This document shows positions 24,899-34,514 of a stretch of 64,000 nucleotides of DNA, one piece after another. A model generated the notes under the pieces. It had not been told where the DNA came from, made no database searches, and saw only the letters and a list, made by a program, of their open reading frames with translations. Made by a program: the position numbers and the translations under genes. Source of the stretch: G965250275 sp965250275. Lineage in GTDB: Bacteria > Pseudomonadota > Alphaproteobacteria > Rhodobacterales > Rhodobacteraceae. Each line of letters starts with the position of its first letter. The first letter of the stretch is position 1. The stretch lies in assembly GCA_965250275.1 (NCBI GenBank), contig OZ252297.1, positions 1,860,001-1,924,000 on the forward strand. Reading direction: 5' to 3'.

Positions 24899-26233
24899 AT
24901 GACGGAGTTTTATCAGTCCCAGCGCGCCATGAGGCAGATGCGCAAGCAGGCCATGCAGCGCGGTGTTGTGGCGATTCTGGACGTCGGCAGCTCGAAGATT
25001 GCCTGCCTGGTCTTGCGCTTCGATGGCACGGGGCGGTTGAGCGAGGACAACTCAATTGGGTCATTGGCCGGGCAATCGGGGTTTCGCGTTGTCGGTGCGG
25101 CCACCACACGATCTCGGGGCGTACTCTTTGGCGAAGTGAATGCCATGGCAGAAACGGAACGCGCCATTCGCACCGCGCTGCAAGCCGCTCAGAAAATGGC
25201 GGACATTCGGGTCGACCACGTGATCGTCTGTTTCTCGGGCGCCAACCCGCGCAGCTATGGCCTGGATGCGCAGATCGAACTCGAAGGTCAGGTCGTGACC
25301 GAACAGGAAATCGGTCGCGTTCTGGCCGCTTGCGACGTGCCGAACTATGGCGACGGGCGCGAGGTCTTGCACGCCCAGCCGGTCAATTTTGCATTGGACC
25401 ATCGTTCCGGGCTGAGTGATCCCAGGGGACAGCTGGGCCAGAGTCTGGCGGTCGACCTGCACATGCTGACTGTGGATGCAGACGCGGTGCAAAATCTCGT
25501 GCATTGCCTCAAACGGTGCGATGTGGAACTCGCGGGCATTGCCTCGGCCGCGTATGTGTCCGGTATTTCTTCGCTGGTGGAAGATGAACAGGAGTTGGGA
25601 GCCGCCTGTGTCGATCTGGGCGGCGGTGCCACCGGTGTATCCATTTTCATGAAAAAGCACATGATCTTTGCCGATACTGTGCGTATGGGCGGCGACCACG
25701 TCACGGCGGACATCTCCATGGGGCTGGGAGTGCCGGCAGCCAAGGCGGAATGGATCAAGACAATGCATGGCGGGCTTCATGCCACCGGCATGGACGACCG
25801 CGAAATGATCGAGATCGGCGGCGACACAGGCGACTGGGAACACGACCGGCGCACGGTCAGTCGTGCGGAACTAATCGGCATCATGCGTCCCCGCGTGGAA
25901 GAGATTCTCGAAGAGGTGCGCGTCAGACTGGACGCCGCAGGGTTCGATCATTTGCCCAGCCAGCAGATTGTTCTGACCGGCGGGGGCAGTCAGATCCCCG
26001 GTCTCGACGGTCTGGCCAGCCGCATTCTGGGTCAGCAGGTCCGTCTGGGACGCCCCCTGCGCGTCCATGGCCTGCCACAGGCGGCAACGGGTCCGGGATT
26101 TGCCGGCGCCGTCGGCCTGAGTCTCTTTGCAGCCCATCCTCAGGACGAGTGGTGGGATTTCGAAATTCCGGTCGATCGCTATCCAGCCCGTTCGTTCATG
26201 CGCGCGGTGAAGTGGTTTCGCGACAACTGGTAG
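24899..26233 (+). CDS. ftsA: Cell division protein FtsA
   Basis: Actin-like ATPase that tethers FtsZ to the membrane. The 444 residues include the phosphate 1 motif AILDVGSSKIACLV, the 1C-domain segment, CVDLGGGATGVSIF (phosphate 2), and VLTGGGSQIPGLDGLASRIL (adenosine motif). The extreme C terminus, R-S-F-M-R-A-V-K-W-F-R-D-N-W, is the amphipathic membrane-targeting helix. It starts three bases after ftsQ. The 175 bases to ftsZ hold a perfect 9-base-pair hairpin. Confidence 0.97.
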   Translation: MTEFYQSQRAMRQMRKQAMQRGVVAILDVGSSKIACLVLRFDGTGRLSEDNSIGSLAGQSGFRVVGAATTRSRGVLFGEVNAMAETERAIRTALQAAQKMADIRVDHVIVCFSGANPRSYGLDAQIELEGQVVTEQEIGRVLAACDVPNYGDGREVLHAQPVNFALDHRSGLSDPRGQLGQSLAVDLHMLTVDADAVQNLVHCLKRCDVELAGIASAAYVSGISSLVEDEQELGAACVDLGGGATGVSIFMKKHMIFADTVRMGGDHVTADISMGLGVPAAKAEWIKTMHGGLHATGMDDREMIEIGGDTGDWEHDRRTVSRAELIGIMRPRVEEILEEVRVRLDAAGFDHLPSQQIVLTGGGSQIPGLDGLASRILGQQVRLGRPLRVHGLPQAATGPGFAGAVGLSLFAAHPQDEWWDFEIPVDRYPARSFMRAVKWFRDNW

Positions 26234-26239
26234 CCGCTA

Positions 26240-26262
26240 GATATCGTCGTTCTGACGATATC
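26240..26262. repeat. Perfect inverted repeat between ftsA and ftsZ
   Basis: GATATCGTC (26240-26248) and GACGATATC (26254-26262) are exact reverse complements around a 5-base loop, seven bases after the ftsA stop. No T-run follows, so it is not a standard intrinsic terminator. It could be an RNA stem that affects processing or stability of the ftsQA/ftsZ message, or a protein-binding site. Confidence 0.7.
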
Positions 26263-26408
26263 CGGCGAAAAACTGCGGATAGTGGCCCATATTTGGGGGT
26301 CATTGTGCGTTTTTTGAGTGACGCCAGACCTGCCAAAGGGTAGGGTTGGCGGTGATAGGCAAAAAAAACACCCCGCAGCAGCGGGCTGGCAGAACAGGCG
26401 GATTGACG

Positions 26409-28034
26409 ATGACATTGAACCTTTCGATGCCCGGGCAGGATGATCTGAAGCCCCGGATCACCGTATTCGGCGTGGGCGGTGCGGGCGGCAACGCAGTGAA
26501 CAACATGATCGAGAAAGAACTCGATGGGGTTGATTTCGTGGTCGCCAACACCGACGCACAGGCGCTTCAGCAAAGCGCGTCGCAGCAGCGCATCCAGTTG
26601 GGTGTGAAAGTGACCGAAGGGCTTGGCGCCGGCGCCCGCGCATCGGTTGGTGCCGCAGCTGCCGAAGAGAGCATTGAACAGATAGTCGATCATCTGGCCG
26701 GTGCGCATATGTGCTTTATCACCGCGGGAATGGGCGGTGGCACCGGAACGGGTGCGGCACCGATCATTGCGCAAGCAGCACGCGAGCTTGGTGTGCTGAC
26801 CGTCGGTGTTGTGACGAAGCCCTTCCAGTTCGAGGGCGGCAAGCGCATGAAGCAGGCCGAGGATGGTGTTGATGGCCTTCAAAAAGTCGTCGATACGCTG
26901 ATCATCATCCCCAACCAGAACCTGTTCCGTCTGGCCAATGAAAAGACGACCTTCACCGAGGCCTTTTCGATGGCCGATGATGTTCTCTATCAGGGCGTCA
27001 AAGGTGTCACGGACCTGATGGTGCGCCCGGGCCTGATCAATCTCGACTTTGCGGACGTGCGCGCCGTGATGGATGAGATGGGCAAAGCCATGATGGGCAC
27101 TGGCGAAGCAGAAGGCGAAGATCGCGCCATCCAGGCAGCCGAGAAGGCCATCGCCAACCCGCTGCTGGACGAAATCAGTCTGCGCGGCGCCAAGGGCGTG
27201 CTGATCAACATCACCGGCAGCCATGATCTGACGCTGTTCGAACTGGATGAAGCCGCAAACCGCATTCGCGAAGAAGTGGATCCGGATGCCAACATCATTG
27301 TTGGCTCGACGCTGGATACAGCGATGCAGGGCAACATGCGGGTCAGCGTCGTGGCCACCGGTATCGATGCCACCGAGGCGCAAACGGAGATCCCGGTTCC
27401 GCGCCGTCCGATGGCAGCACCGCTGAAACCCGCTGCCGCCGAAACGGAAACAGCGGATACTGAGCAACCTTTGCCCCTGGACGAGCCCGAGGTGGCAGCG
27501 GTCGCAGATTCGGCGGATGAGCCCGGTCTCTTTGAAACCATGAACGTAGAAGAGGTCGCGGCCGCCGATCAGGCCGAGGACATTTTCGGCGACGAGGAAA
27601 CCGCAGCGGATGATGGACTGCCTCCGCCCGCCTATCAACCTCAGGTGGCCGCATTCGAGCCCCAGCGCGACACTCTGGAGACGCCGGTCGAGGAATTCGT
27701 GGCACCCCGCGCGCCTGCACCTGGTACTCCATCGCCAGAGGCCCTGGCGCGTCTGCGAGAGGCCGCGCAGAAGGTTCCGGGCACACCGCAACACGCCGCA
27801 GCCGAGCAGACAGCCTCCGCGGAGAGCGTCGTGGCGGCCGAGAAGCCGCGCTTTGGGATCAACTCGCTGATCAACAGAATGACAGGGCAGGCGGCCGATG
27901 TGCCGGCTGAACGCCCAGTGCGCCAGCAGCCCGTCATGCATCAACCTGACGCTGGGGCACAGGCCAAAGCAGCGCCTGATCCTGAGCAGGAACGGATCGA
28001 AATCCCTGCATTTTTGCGACGTCAGGCGAACTGA
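26409..28034 (+). CDS. ftsZ: Cell division protein FtsZ
   Basis: Tubulin-like GTPase that forms the Z ring. From ATG 26409 it has 541 residues; in-frame codons upstream to 26346 are possible but non-homologous. The GTP-binding signature GGGTGTG is at residues 109-115, with VFGVGGAGGNAVNNMI at the first loop and the T7 loop region N-L-D-F-A-D-V containing the catalytic acid. The GTPase core ends near residue 315. It is followed by a long acidic, Pro/Ala-rich disordered linker of about 200 residues and the conserved C-terminal peptide I-E-I-P-A-F-L-R-R-Q that binds FtsA. The long linker is typical of alphaproteobacteria. Confidence 0.98.
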   Translation: MTLNLSMPGQDDLKPRITVFGVGGAGGNAVNNMIEKELDGVDFVVANTDAQALQQSASQQRIQLGVKVTEGLGAGARASVGAAAAEESIEQIVDHLAGAHMCFITAGMGGGTGTGAAPIIAQAARELGVLTVGVVTKPFQFEGGKRMKQAEDGVDGLQKVVDTLIIIPNQNLFRLANEKTTFTEAFSMADDVLYQGVKGVTDLMVRPGLINLDFADVRAVMDEMGKAMMGTGEAEGEDRAIQAAEKAIANPLLDEISLRGAKGVLINITGSHDLTLFELDEAANRIREEVDPDANIIVGSTLDTAMQGNMRVSVVATGIDATEAQTEIPVPRRPMAAPLKPAAAETETADTEQPLPLDEPEVAAVADSADEPGLFETMNVEEVAAADQAEDIFGDEETAADDGLPPPAYQPQVAAFEPQRDTLETPVEEFVAPRAPAPGTPSPEALARLREAAQKVPGTPQHAAAEQTASAESVVAAEKPRFGINSLINRMTGQAADVPAERPVRQQPVMHQPDAGAQAKAAPDPEQERIEIPAFLRRQAN

Positions 28035-28055
28035 TACCGCTCACATTCTGAGGCC

Positions 28056-28086
28056 AAAGGGCTGCCATACGGCGGCCCTTTCTTTA
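28056..28086 (+). terminator. Intrinsic terminator after ftsZ
   Basis: Stem AAAGGGCTGCC (28056-28066), loop ATAC, and GGCGGCCCTTT (28071-28081), with one G-U pair in an 11-base stem, followed by TCTTTAT. It lies 22 bases after the ftsZ stop and should end the mur/fts transcript before lpxC. Confidence 0.85.
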
Positions 28087-28248
28087 TACAAAACAGGCGC
28101 TTAGAGTTGGGTCGGCGCGGTTCTGCCGATCTGTTACAAGGATGTTTCAATCGGTTACAAAGCTTGAGTTGTGACTCAGAAGCCCGCGCCTTATCTGATT
28201 GTCCGAGCTGCTCCTCAGGGAGCGCATCATGGGGTCAGAGGCCAAGTT

Positions 28249-29169
28249 TTGCAGAATACGCTAAAATCGCCAGTCGTTCTTGAGGGCACTGGCTTACACA
28301 GTGGCAAACCCGCGCGCATGGTGATGCGCCCTGCCTCCGCCGAACATGGCATCTGGTTCCGCCGTACCGACATAGAACTGGGCGACACCATGATTCCCGC
28401 TTTGTGGGATGCGGTTGATCGCAGCCCACTTTGCACCCGTCTGGTCAACGTGGCAGGGGTTTCCGTGTCGACGGTTGAGCATGTGATGGCTGCTTTGGCC
28501 GGTTGCGGCGTGCACAACGCATTGATCGAAATCGACGGACCAGAGGTTCCTATTCTGGATGGGTCGGCAGCGCCGTTCGTGCGCGCGATCATGGCGCGGG
28601 GCGTGCAACAGCAAAACGCACCTGTGCGTGCGATTGAAGTGCTGCGACCCGTTACAGTCGAAAAAGACGGCGCACGGGCCACGCTCCTGCCTGCTGATCG
28701 TCTGACAATCGACTTCACGATCGATTTTGAAGATGACGCCATCGGGCAACAATCCAAGACGCTGGACATGGCAAACGGTGCCTTCGCACGAGAGCTTTGT
28801 GACAGCCGGACGTTCTGCCGGAAGGCGGATGTGGATGCCATGCGCGAAAACGGATTGGCTCTGGGTGGAACGCTGACAAACGCTGTGGTCGTCGACGGTG
28901 ATGACGTTCTGAGCCCGGGCGGGTTCCGTCATGTGGACGAGGCGGTTCGGCACAAGATGTTGGATGCCCTCGGCGATCTAGCGCTTGCGGGCGGGCCGCT
29001 TCTGGGACGTTACGTTGGTGAGCGGGCCGGTCATGCGCTGACCAACACCTTGCTGAGGGCGCTCTTCGAAACACCCGGTGCGTTCCGCATGGTGTCTTGC
29101 GATGCTCAGACGGCTGCACGCCTGCCCGGGGCCGGTCTCGTGCTGGCCGAAGTGCCGCAGGTCGCCTGA
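28249..29169 (+). CDS. lpxC: UDP-3-O-acyl-N-acetylglucosamine deacetylase LpxC
   Basis: Zinc deacetylase, the committed step of lipid A synthesis. I chose TTG 28249 because the protein then begins M-Q-N-T-L-K-S-P-V-V, as in relatives, gives 306 residues (the usual length), and has AGAGG seven bases upstream. GTG 28171 would add 26 residues. Motifs: EGTGLHSG at the start, the zinc histidine in STVEHVMAAL (His78), the HNALIEIDGPEVPILDGSA block, and the HKMLD motif with the second zinc His and Asp near residue 236. A terminator upstream implies its own promoter in the 28.09-28.25 kb gap. Confidence 0.96.
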   Translation: MQNTLKSPVVLEGTGLHSGKPARMVMRPASAEHGIWFRRTDIELGDTMIPALWDAVDRSPLCTRLVNVAGVSVSTVEHVMAALAGCGVHNALIEIDGPEVPILDGSAAPFVRAIMARGVQQQNAPVRAIEVLRPVTVEKDGARATLLPADRLTIDFTIDFEDDAIGQQSKTLDMANGAFARELCDSRTFCRKADVDAMRENGLALGGTLTNAVVVDGDDVLSPGGFRHVDEAVRHKMLDALGDLALAGGPLLGRYVGERAGHALTNTLLRALFETPGAFRMVSCDAQTAARLPGAGLVLAEVPQVA

Positions 29170-29272
29170 CAAACTGCTCTGTCGGCAGAGTGTTTAGGCC
29201 ATTTTGCCGCCCAAAAGAATGTGCTAGACCGCTGACAATGCGGGGCATCTCCCGCAAGGCAGAGACGGTCCG

Positions 29273-30136
29273 ATGACGAGGATAGGCAGCATGACGGGCG
29301 CGCGTTCGAGAGCGGGGCTGATCGGGGCGGTCCTTTTGGCATTTGCGCTGTCCGCCTGCGGCGGCGGTGGCGGCGCGGTACGCACCGAGTCGCTCGAAGG
29401 CTTCACGCCAGAGCAGATTTTTGAGCGTGGCGAGTTTGAACTGGCCCGGACCCGTACGGACGATGCGGCCTACTATTTCTCCGAGATTGAGCGACTTTAC
29501 CCCTATTCCGAATGGGCCAAGCGTGCGCTGATCATGCAGGCGTTCTCCTATCATCAGGGGGCTGACTATCCGAACAGCCGGGCCGCAGCGCAGCGCTACA
29601 TCGATTTCTACCCCGCTGACGAAGATGCCGCCTATGCCCAGTACCTCTTGGCACTGAGCTACTACGATCAGATTGACGAGGTCGGTCGCGATCAAGGTCT
29701 GACGTTTCAGGCATTGCAAGCCTTGCGGACAGTGATCGAGGTTTATCCCGACAGCGAATATGCCACATCCTCGATCCTGAAGTTTGACCTCGCCTTTGAT
29801 CACCTCGCCGGCAAGGAAATGGAGATTGGCCGCTACTACCTGCGGCGCGGGCACTACTCTGCTGCCATCAACCGCTTTCGCGTCGTGGTGGAGGATTTCC
29901 AGACCACAAGCCACACGGCTGAAGCTCTTCACCGGCTTGTCGAATCGTACCTTTCGCTGGGCCTTGTGAACGAAGCGCAGACCGCGGGGGCCATTCTGGG
30001 GTACAACTATCGGTCTTCCGACTGGTACGAGGACAGTTTTGACCTTCTCAGAGGCCGGGGACTGGAGATGAGGGATCGCGGCAACAACTGGCTCAGCCAG
30101 ATCTACCGCCAGTCGATCAGGGGCGAATGGATCTGA
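29273..30136 (+). CDS. bamD: Outer membrane assembly lipoprotein BamD
   Basis: TPR lipoprotein of the Bam complex that inserts beta-barrel proteins into the outer membrane. It has 287 residues. A lipoprotein signal ends in the lipobox L-S-A-C (about residue 29) followed by a Gly-rich stretch. Five TPR-like units follow, with YYFSEIERLYPYSEWAKRAL, AAQRYIDFYPADEDAAYAQY, and RYYLRRGHYSAAINRFRVVV being typical BamD/YfiO segments. A later ATG (29291) is an alternative start. It is followed after 35 bases by recN. Confidence 0.95.
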   Translation: MTRIGSMTGARSRAGLIGAVLLAFALSACGGGGGAVRTESLEGFTPEQIFERGEFELARTRTDDAAYYFSEIERLYPYSEWAKRALIMQAFSYHQGADYPNSRAAAQRYIDFYPADEDAAYAQYLLALSYYDQIDEVGRDQGLTFQALQALRTVIEVYPDSEYATSSILKFDLAFDHLAGKEMEIGRYYLRRGHYSAAINRFRVVVEDFQTTSHTAEALHRLVESYLSLGLVNEAQTAGAILGYNYRSSDWYEDSFDLLRGRGLEMRDRGNNWLSQIYRQSIRGEWI

Positions 30137-30171
30137 CACGCCCGTCCCGGCAAACACAGGCATAGCCGAAG

Positions 30172-31827
30172 GTGCTACGCTCGCTCGAAATCCGCGATCT
30201 GTTGATCATCGACCGGCTGGAACTGGCGTTTCAGCCTGGGCTGAATGTGCTGACCGGTGAAACCGGTGCCGGAAAATCCATTCTGCTCGACGCGCTCGGC
30301 TTTGTTTTGGGATGGAGAGGGCGTGCCGAACTGGTTCGGCAAGGGGCTGATCAGGGTGAAGTTGTCGCGGTGTTCGAAATTGGCCCGGGTCACCCGGCGC
30401 ATGGCGTACTGGAAGACGCGGGGTTGGACGCAGGCGATGAGTTGATCCTGCGGCGGATCAACACTGCCGAGGGCCGCAAGACGGCCTGGGTCAATGATCG
30501 GCGCGCCAGCGGCGAAGTGCTGCGTGCTCTCAGCGATACCTTGGTGGAATTGCATGGGCAGCAGGATGATCGCGGTCTACTGAACCCGCGCAACCATCGC
30601 GAGATGCTCGATCTTTTCGGCGGCCTCGACGGCCATCGTGTCGCGGTTCGTCAGGCCTGGACCGCGCTGAGCGCCGCACGACGTCAGCTGTCAGAGGCCG
30701 AGGCCGAAATCGAAACGATGCGGCAAGAGGAAGAAGATCTGCGCAACGTGGTTTCTGATCTGGTGGCGCTGGACCCGCAACCGGGCGAAGACGCAGAACT
30801 GACGGCGCGGCGCAGTCTCATGAAATCCGCAAAAGCCATGGGGGAACGACTGGCGAGCGCCCAGGCGGCCTTGAGCTACGAAAACGGGGCCGGCGGGCGA
30901 CTGCAACAGGCCATGCAGGATTTGAGCGGCGTGGTTGAAGAGGCGTTGTCCGCCCGGATCGATCCGATGGTAGAGATGCTCGACGGCGTGGCGACGACGG
31001 TTTCGGATGCGGAATCCGCACTGGAAAACCTGATGGCGGACCTGGAATTCGACGCCGCAGACATGGCCCGCACCGAAGACCGCTTCTTTGCGCTGCGGGA
31101 AATGGCACGCAAGTATCGGGTCGAGCCCGATGAGCTTCCCCAGCTGTCGACCGAGGCGCAAACGCGTCTGGCCCGGATTGAATCCAGCACCGGTGATCTG
31201 GAAGCCTTGCGCGCCGCGCAATCGGAAGCGGACGTTGCGTATGACAAAGCCGCGGCGGACCTGTCAGCGGCCCGCAGATCCGCCGCAAGCCGGCTCGACG
31301 CAGCGATGATCGGCGAACTGGCGCCTTTGAAAATGGAGCGCGCAGCGTTCGAAACCGCTATTGCTCCGACTACCCCCGGGCCGGACGGTTTCGATGCGGT
31401 GACCTTCGTCGCGGCGACCAATCCCGGTGCGCCAGCCGGCGCATTGAACAAGATCGCTTCGGGCGGAGAACTCAGCCGCTTCTTGCTGGCGCTCAAGGTT
31501 TGCCTAACGGGGTCTGCGAGCGGTGTGACGATGATCTTTGACGAGATCGATCGCGGCGTTGGTGGCGCGACTGCAGATGCGGTGGGTCGTCGGCTGGCAT
31601 CCCTGGCGCAAGGGGGACAGGTCCTGGTTGTGACGCATTCCCCTCAGGTTGCCGCGCGGGGGGCCCATCACTGGCGGGTGCAGAAGCAAGTGAACGCGGG
31701 GGCGACTCTGTCGACGGTGATCCCGCTTCCAGAAGATGACCGTGTCGACGAAATCGCGCGAATGCTGTCCGGAGACACCATCACGGATGAAGCACGCGGC
31801 GCCGCACGGGCCCTGCTGGCGCACTAA
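30172..31827 (+). CDS. recN: DNA repair protein RecN
   Basis: SMC-like ATPase that helps double-strand break repair. It has 551 residues. The Walker A loop NVLTGETGAGKSILLDAL is near residue 30. A long coiled-coil arm (about residues 150-360) separates it from the ABC signature KIASGGELSRFLLALK and the Walker B MIFDEIDRGVGGATADAV. The start is GTG 30172, giving L-R-S-L-E-I-R-D-L-L. I did not see an alphaproteobacterial LexA box (GTTC-N7-GTTC) upstream. In many relatives ligA follows; here a CLC gene does. Confidence 0.96.
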   Translation: MLRSLEIRDLLIIDRLELAFQPGLNVLTGETGAGKSILLDALGFVLGWRGRAELVRQGADQGEVVAVFEIGPGHPAHGVLEDAGLDAGDELILRRINTAEGRKTAWVNDRRASGEVLRALSDTLVELHGQQDDRGLLNPRNHREMLDLFGGLDGHRVAVRQAWTALSAARRQLSEAEAEIETMRQEEEDLRNVVSDLVALDPQPGEDAELTARRSLMKSAKAMGERLASAQAALSYENGAGGRLQQAMQDLSGVVEEALSARIDPMVEMLDGVATTVSDAESALENLMADLEFDAADMARTEDRFFALREMARKYRVEPDELPQLSTEAQTRLARIESSTGDLEALRAAQSEADVAYDKAAADLSAARRSAASRLDAAMIGELAPLKMERAAFETAIAPTTPGPDGFDAVTFVAATNPGAPAGALNKIASGGELSRFLLALKVCLTGSASGVTMIFDEIDRGVGGATADAVGRRLASLAQGGQVLVVTHSPQVAARGAHHWRVQKQVNAGATLSTVIPLPEDDRVDEIARMLSGDTITDEARGAARALLAH

Positions 31828-32281
31828 AAAAGCCAGTGTGAAGTGGGTCACAGACAGGTCACTCCCCTCCTGTCATTCTGTGATCAGTCTCCCTAGACTG
31901 GAGGCCGGATCCGCTCCAATCCATCCGTTTCCCAAGAAGCTGGTCCGGCCCCATTTTTTCCACAGCTTTTCAACGCCGGCCGCAGCAACGGAAAAGCACG
32001 CACCAAGCCTCACTGAAGTCGTTTGACGCTCTCGCTCACAACAAGCGCGGTGGCTTATTGGAACGGTGGGATCGTTGGATACGCCATCTGAACGCCATGT
32101 TGTCACAACGCGACCGCTTCTCTGCCTTTGGTTGAACTTCCCCTGCAACAGATCTCCCAAGGGATTGGCGGTGGCGGCCCCATTAGGTCGGGATGGAATG
32201 CAACTATTGCAAGATATTGATCGCAAACAGGCTTTTCCACATCGCCAGCCTGTTCTACACAGGGACATCCGGTGCGAGGCG
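31828..32281. other. Intergenic region between recN and the CLC gene
   Basis: This 454-base stretch contains no open frame with recognisable protein character on either strand and no convincing terminator, tRNA or riboswitch. The frame of the CLC gene is open back to 32066, but that upstream portion has no membrane-protein character. It probably carries the promoter and leader of the CLC gene. Confidence 0.5.
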
Positions 32282-33973
32282 ATGATGGCCCAGAGCACAC
32301 GCTCGATTCTGTCCCAGCAGCTTGATCAGGCGGTCACAGCCTGCAAGGACGGTTGGCGCGTCTTGCGCCACCGCGGGCCCAGTCAGGTTCAATTCTGGTT
32401 CATTGCCTTGGCGATTGGCATCGTTGCGGGTGTTGCGGCGGTGCTGTTTCGCAAGGGGATCATCTGGCTGCAATCGTCCATTTATGGCACCGATGACGTG
32501 CAACATATCCACAGCTTTGCCGAAAGCCTGCCGTGGGGATGGATCCTTGTCACACCCATCGCGGGGGGACTGGTCGTCGGCCTGATTCTGCACCGCTTTA
32601 CCCCGGATGGGCGTGTGCGCTCTGTTGCGGATGTGATCGAAGGGGCAGCCCTGCATGATGGGCGCGTCGAAACCCGTGCAGGGTTGGCGTCGGCGCTGGC
32701 GTCTCTGATCACCCTCAGTTCGGGGGGCTCATCGGGGCGGGAGGGCCCGGTCGTGCACCTCGCTGCGGTGATCTCGACATGGGTTAGCCGGAGGATCGCC
32801 GCGGACGGCATCACGGGCCGGGACCTCTTGGGGTGTGCAGTCGCCGCGGCCGTCTCGGCCAGCTTCAACGCTCCGATCGCTGGCGCTCTGTTTGCCCTTG
32901 AAGTTGTGCTGCGGCATTTCGCGGTGCACGCCTTTGCGCCCATTGTGATCGCCGCTGTCGCCGGAACCGTGATCAGCCGCATGGTCTTTGGGGATGTCGT
33001 GGAGTTCGACCTGTCGACCCCCGGGGCTCTGCAGTTTTACGTCGAGTTGCCCGCCTTTCTGATCCTTGGGCTTTTCAGCGGTGTGGTGGCGGTGGTGTTG
33101 ATGAAAGCCATCTTCTTTGCCGAGGACATCGGCAACCACGTGCAAACCCGGACCGGCATGCCACGCTGGCTGCGCCCGGCACTTGCAGGCGTTCTTCTGG
33201 GCGGCATTGCTGTTGCGTACCCGCATATCATTGGCGTGGGATATGAGACGACAACCCGCGCGCTTGCCGGTGATCTGCTCCTGCACGAAGCGATTGTGTT
33301 TACGATCGTGAAGGTGATTGCCGTTGCTGTCACCATCGCGGGCCGCATGGGCGGCGGCGTTTTTTCTCCGTCGCTCATGATCGGCGCGATGGCCGGCCTT
33401 GGGTTCGGCGTGATTGCGACCGGTATCTTTCCCGATGTCTCGGGTAGTCACACGCTTTATGCGTTTGCAGGGATGGGAGCTGTTGCGGCAGCTGTACTGG
33501 GCGCGCCGATATCGACCACGCTGATTGTCTTTGAGCTCACCGGCGACTGGCAGATCGGGCTGGCCGTGATGGTATCGGTCTCACTCTCGACGGCGTTGGC
33601 GTCGCGACTGGTCGACCGGTCCTTCTTTCTCACACAGTTGGAACGACGCGGCACCCATCTGGCCGCAGGGCCGCAAGCCTATCTGTTGGCGATGTTCCGC
33701 GCCTCGTCCGTGATGCGCGCACCCGACGACCCGCGAGCGGCCGCCGAAGACGAGTGCTGGGACATGGTCGGGGAGGGGCTCTACATCGATATCAATGCCA
33801 CGCTGGAGGCTGCCATGCCGATTTTCGATAGGGCATCGATTCCGTTTGTTCCGGTCGTGTCCCTGACAGGCGAAAACGGCGCGCCAGAGCTGCGCGGTGC
33901 GCTCTTTCACGTCGACGCGCTCAAGGCCTATAACCGGGCCCTGGCTGCAACCGCCGCGGAAGAGCACTCCTGA
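32282..33973 (+). CDS. CLC-family chloride channel/transporter
   Basis: Integral membrane anion protein of 563 residues, with a CLC domain of about residues 36-440 and a C-terminal tail that may be a partial CBS-like pair. The Cl-binding and gating motif GSSGREGP is intact with the gating glutamate Glu154, and GGGVFSPSLMIGAMAG is present. The first motif, GSGIP in most CLCs, is replaced by R-V-R-S-V-A-D-V. The residue equivalent to the internal proton glutamate of the E. coli exchanger is Val208 (in ALFALEVVLRHF). By that criterion it resembles CLC channels more than Cl-/H+ exchangers. Start: ATG 32282 or 32285, after GCGAGG. Confidence 0.92.
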   Translation: MMAQSTRSILSQQLDQAVTACKDGWRVLRHRGPSQVQFWFIALAIGIVAGVAAVLFRKGIIWLQSSIYGTDDVQHIHSFAESLPWGWILVTPIAGGLVVGLILHRFTPDGRVRSVADVIEGAALHDGRVETRAGLASALASLITLSSGGSSGREGPVVHLAAVISTWVSRRIAADGITGRDLLGCAVAAAVSASFNAPIAGALFALEVVLRHFAVHAFAPIVIAAVAGTVISRMVFGDVVEFDLSTPGALQFYVELPAFLILGLFSGVVAVVLMKAIFFAEDIGNHVQTRTGMPRWLRPALAGVLLGGIAVAYPHIIGVGYETTTRALAGDLLLHEAIVFTIVKVIAVAVTIAGRMGGGVFSPSLMIGAMAGLGFGVIATGIFPDVSGSHTLYAFAGMGAVAAAVLGAPISTTLIVFELTGDWQIGLAVMVSVSLSTALASRLVDRSFFLTQLERRGTHLAAGPQAYLLAMFRASSVMRAPDDPRAAAEDECWDMVGEGLYIDINATLEAAMPIFDRASIPFVPVVSLTGENGAPELRGALFHVDALKAYNRALAATAAEEHS

Positions 33974-33988
33974 TCAGAGGGCTTCGTG

Positions 33989-34405
33989 CTAAAGCGCTTT
34001 GACCGAGCCTGACCGGGGCTTGTGGTCCAGTTCCACCAGTCCGAGTCGTTCCAACACGGGGGGCACATAGTTGGCGAATCTGCCGCGATACCCTTTGCGC
34101 AAACCATAGTACCCACCCAAAGGGTTGCCGCTGTCGCGTGCCCAGGCTTCGACGGACCCGTCCTTGACCGGTTTTCCTTCATCGGCGCTGCCCAGCAACA
34201 TCCAGCCACCGTGCGCGTCCAGCATCGCATGCAGGTCCTCTACGCAGCGCGCATCATAACTCAGCCGCGTTTTCCCGACCTGAACCACCAGCGCCGGTGG
34301 GTCGTTGGCCTCGTCGATCCACGCTTGATAGTCGCTGGATTGAGGAGGCGTTTTCAACTCCCAGGGATCGTCGGGTGTTCCGCTTCCAAGTGCGTTTGTG
34401 GCCAT
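33989..34405 (-). CDS. Conserved protein of unknown function (DUF6855-like)
   Basis: 138-residue soluble protein that resembles a conserved family I recall as DUF6855 (not verified). It begins M-A-T-N-A-L-G-S-G-T-P-D-D-P-W-E-L and carries GKTRLSYDARCVEDLHAML, HGGWMLLGSADE, and GYRGRFANYVPPVLERLGL. No catalytic motif or membrane helix is visible. The ATG at 34405 has GGGGA upstream. It lies just downstream of the DUF427 gene on the same strand, 109 bases away. Confidence 0.75.
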   Translation of the reverse strand: MATNALGSGTPDDPWELKTPPQSSDYQAWIDEANDPPALVVQVGKTRLSYDARCVEDLHAMLDAHGGWMLLGSADEGKPVKDGSVEAWARDSGNPLGGYYGLRKGYRGRFANYVPPVLERLGLVELDHKPRSGSVKAL

Positions 34406-34514
34406 TCTCACGTCCCCGCATCACCGTTTGCACACCAACATCTTCGCGCGCTGCCGTGTCAGCGTCTATAGCGATGTCTGAGCAGGTGCAGGTCCGACGC
34501 TTGCAGCGTCCGTG

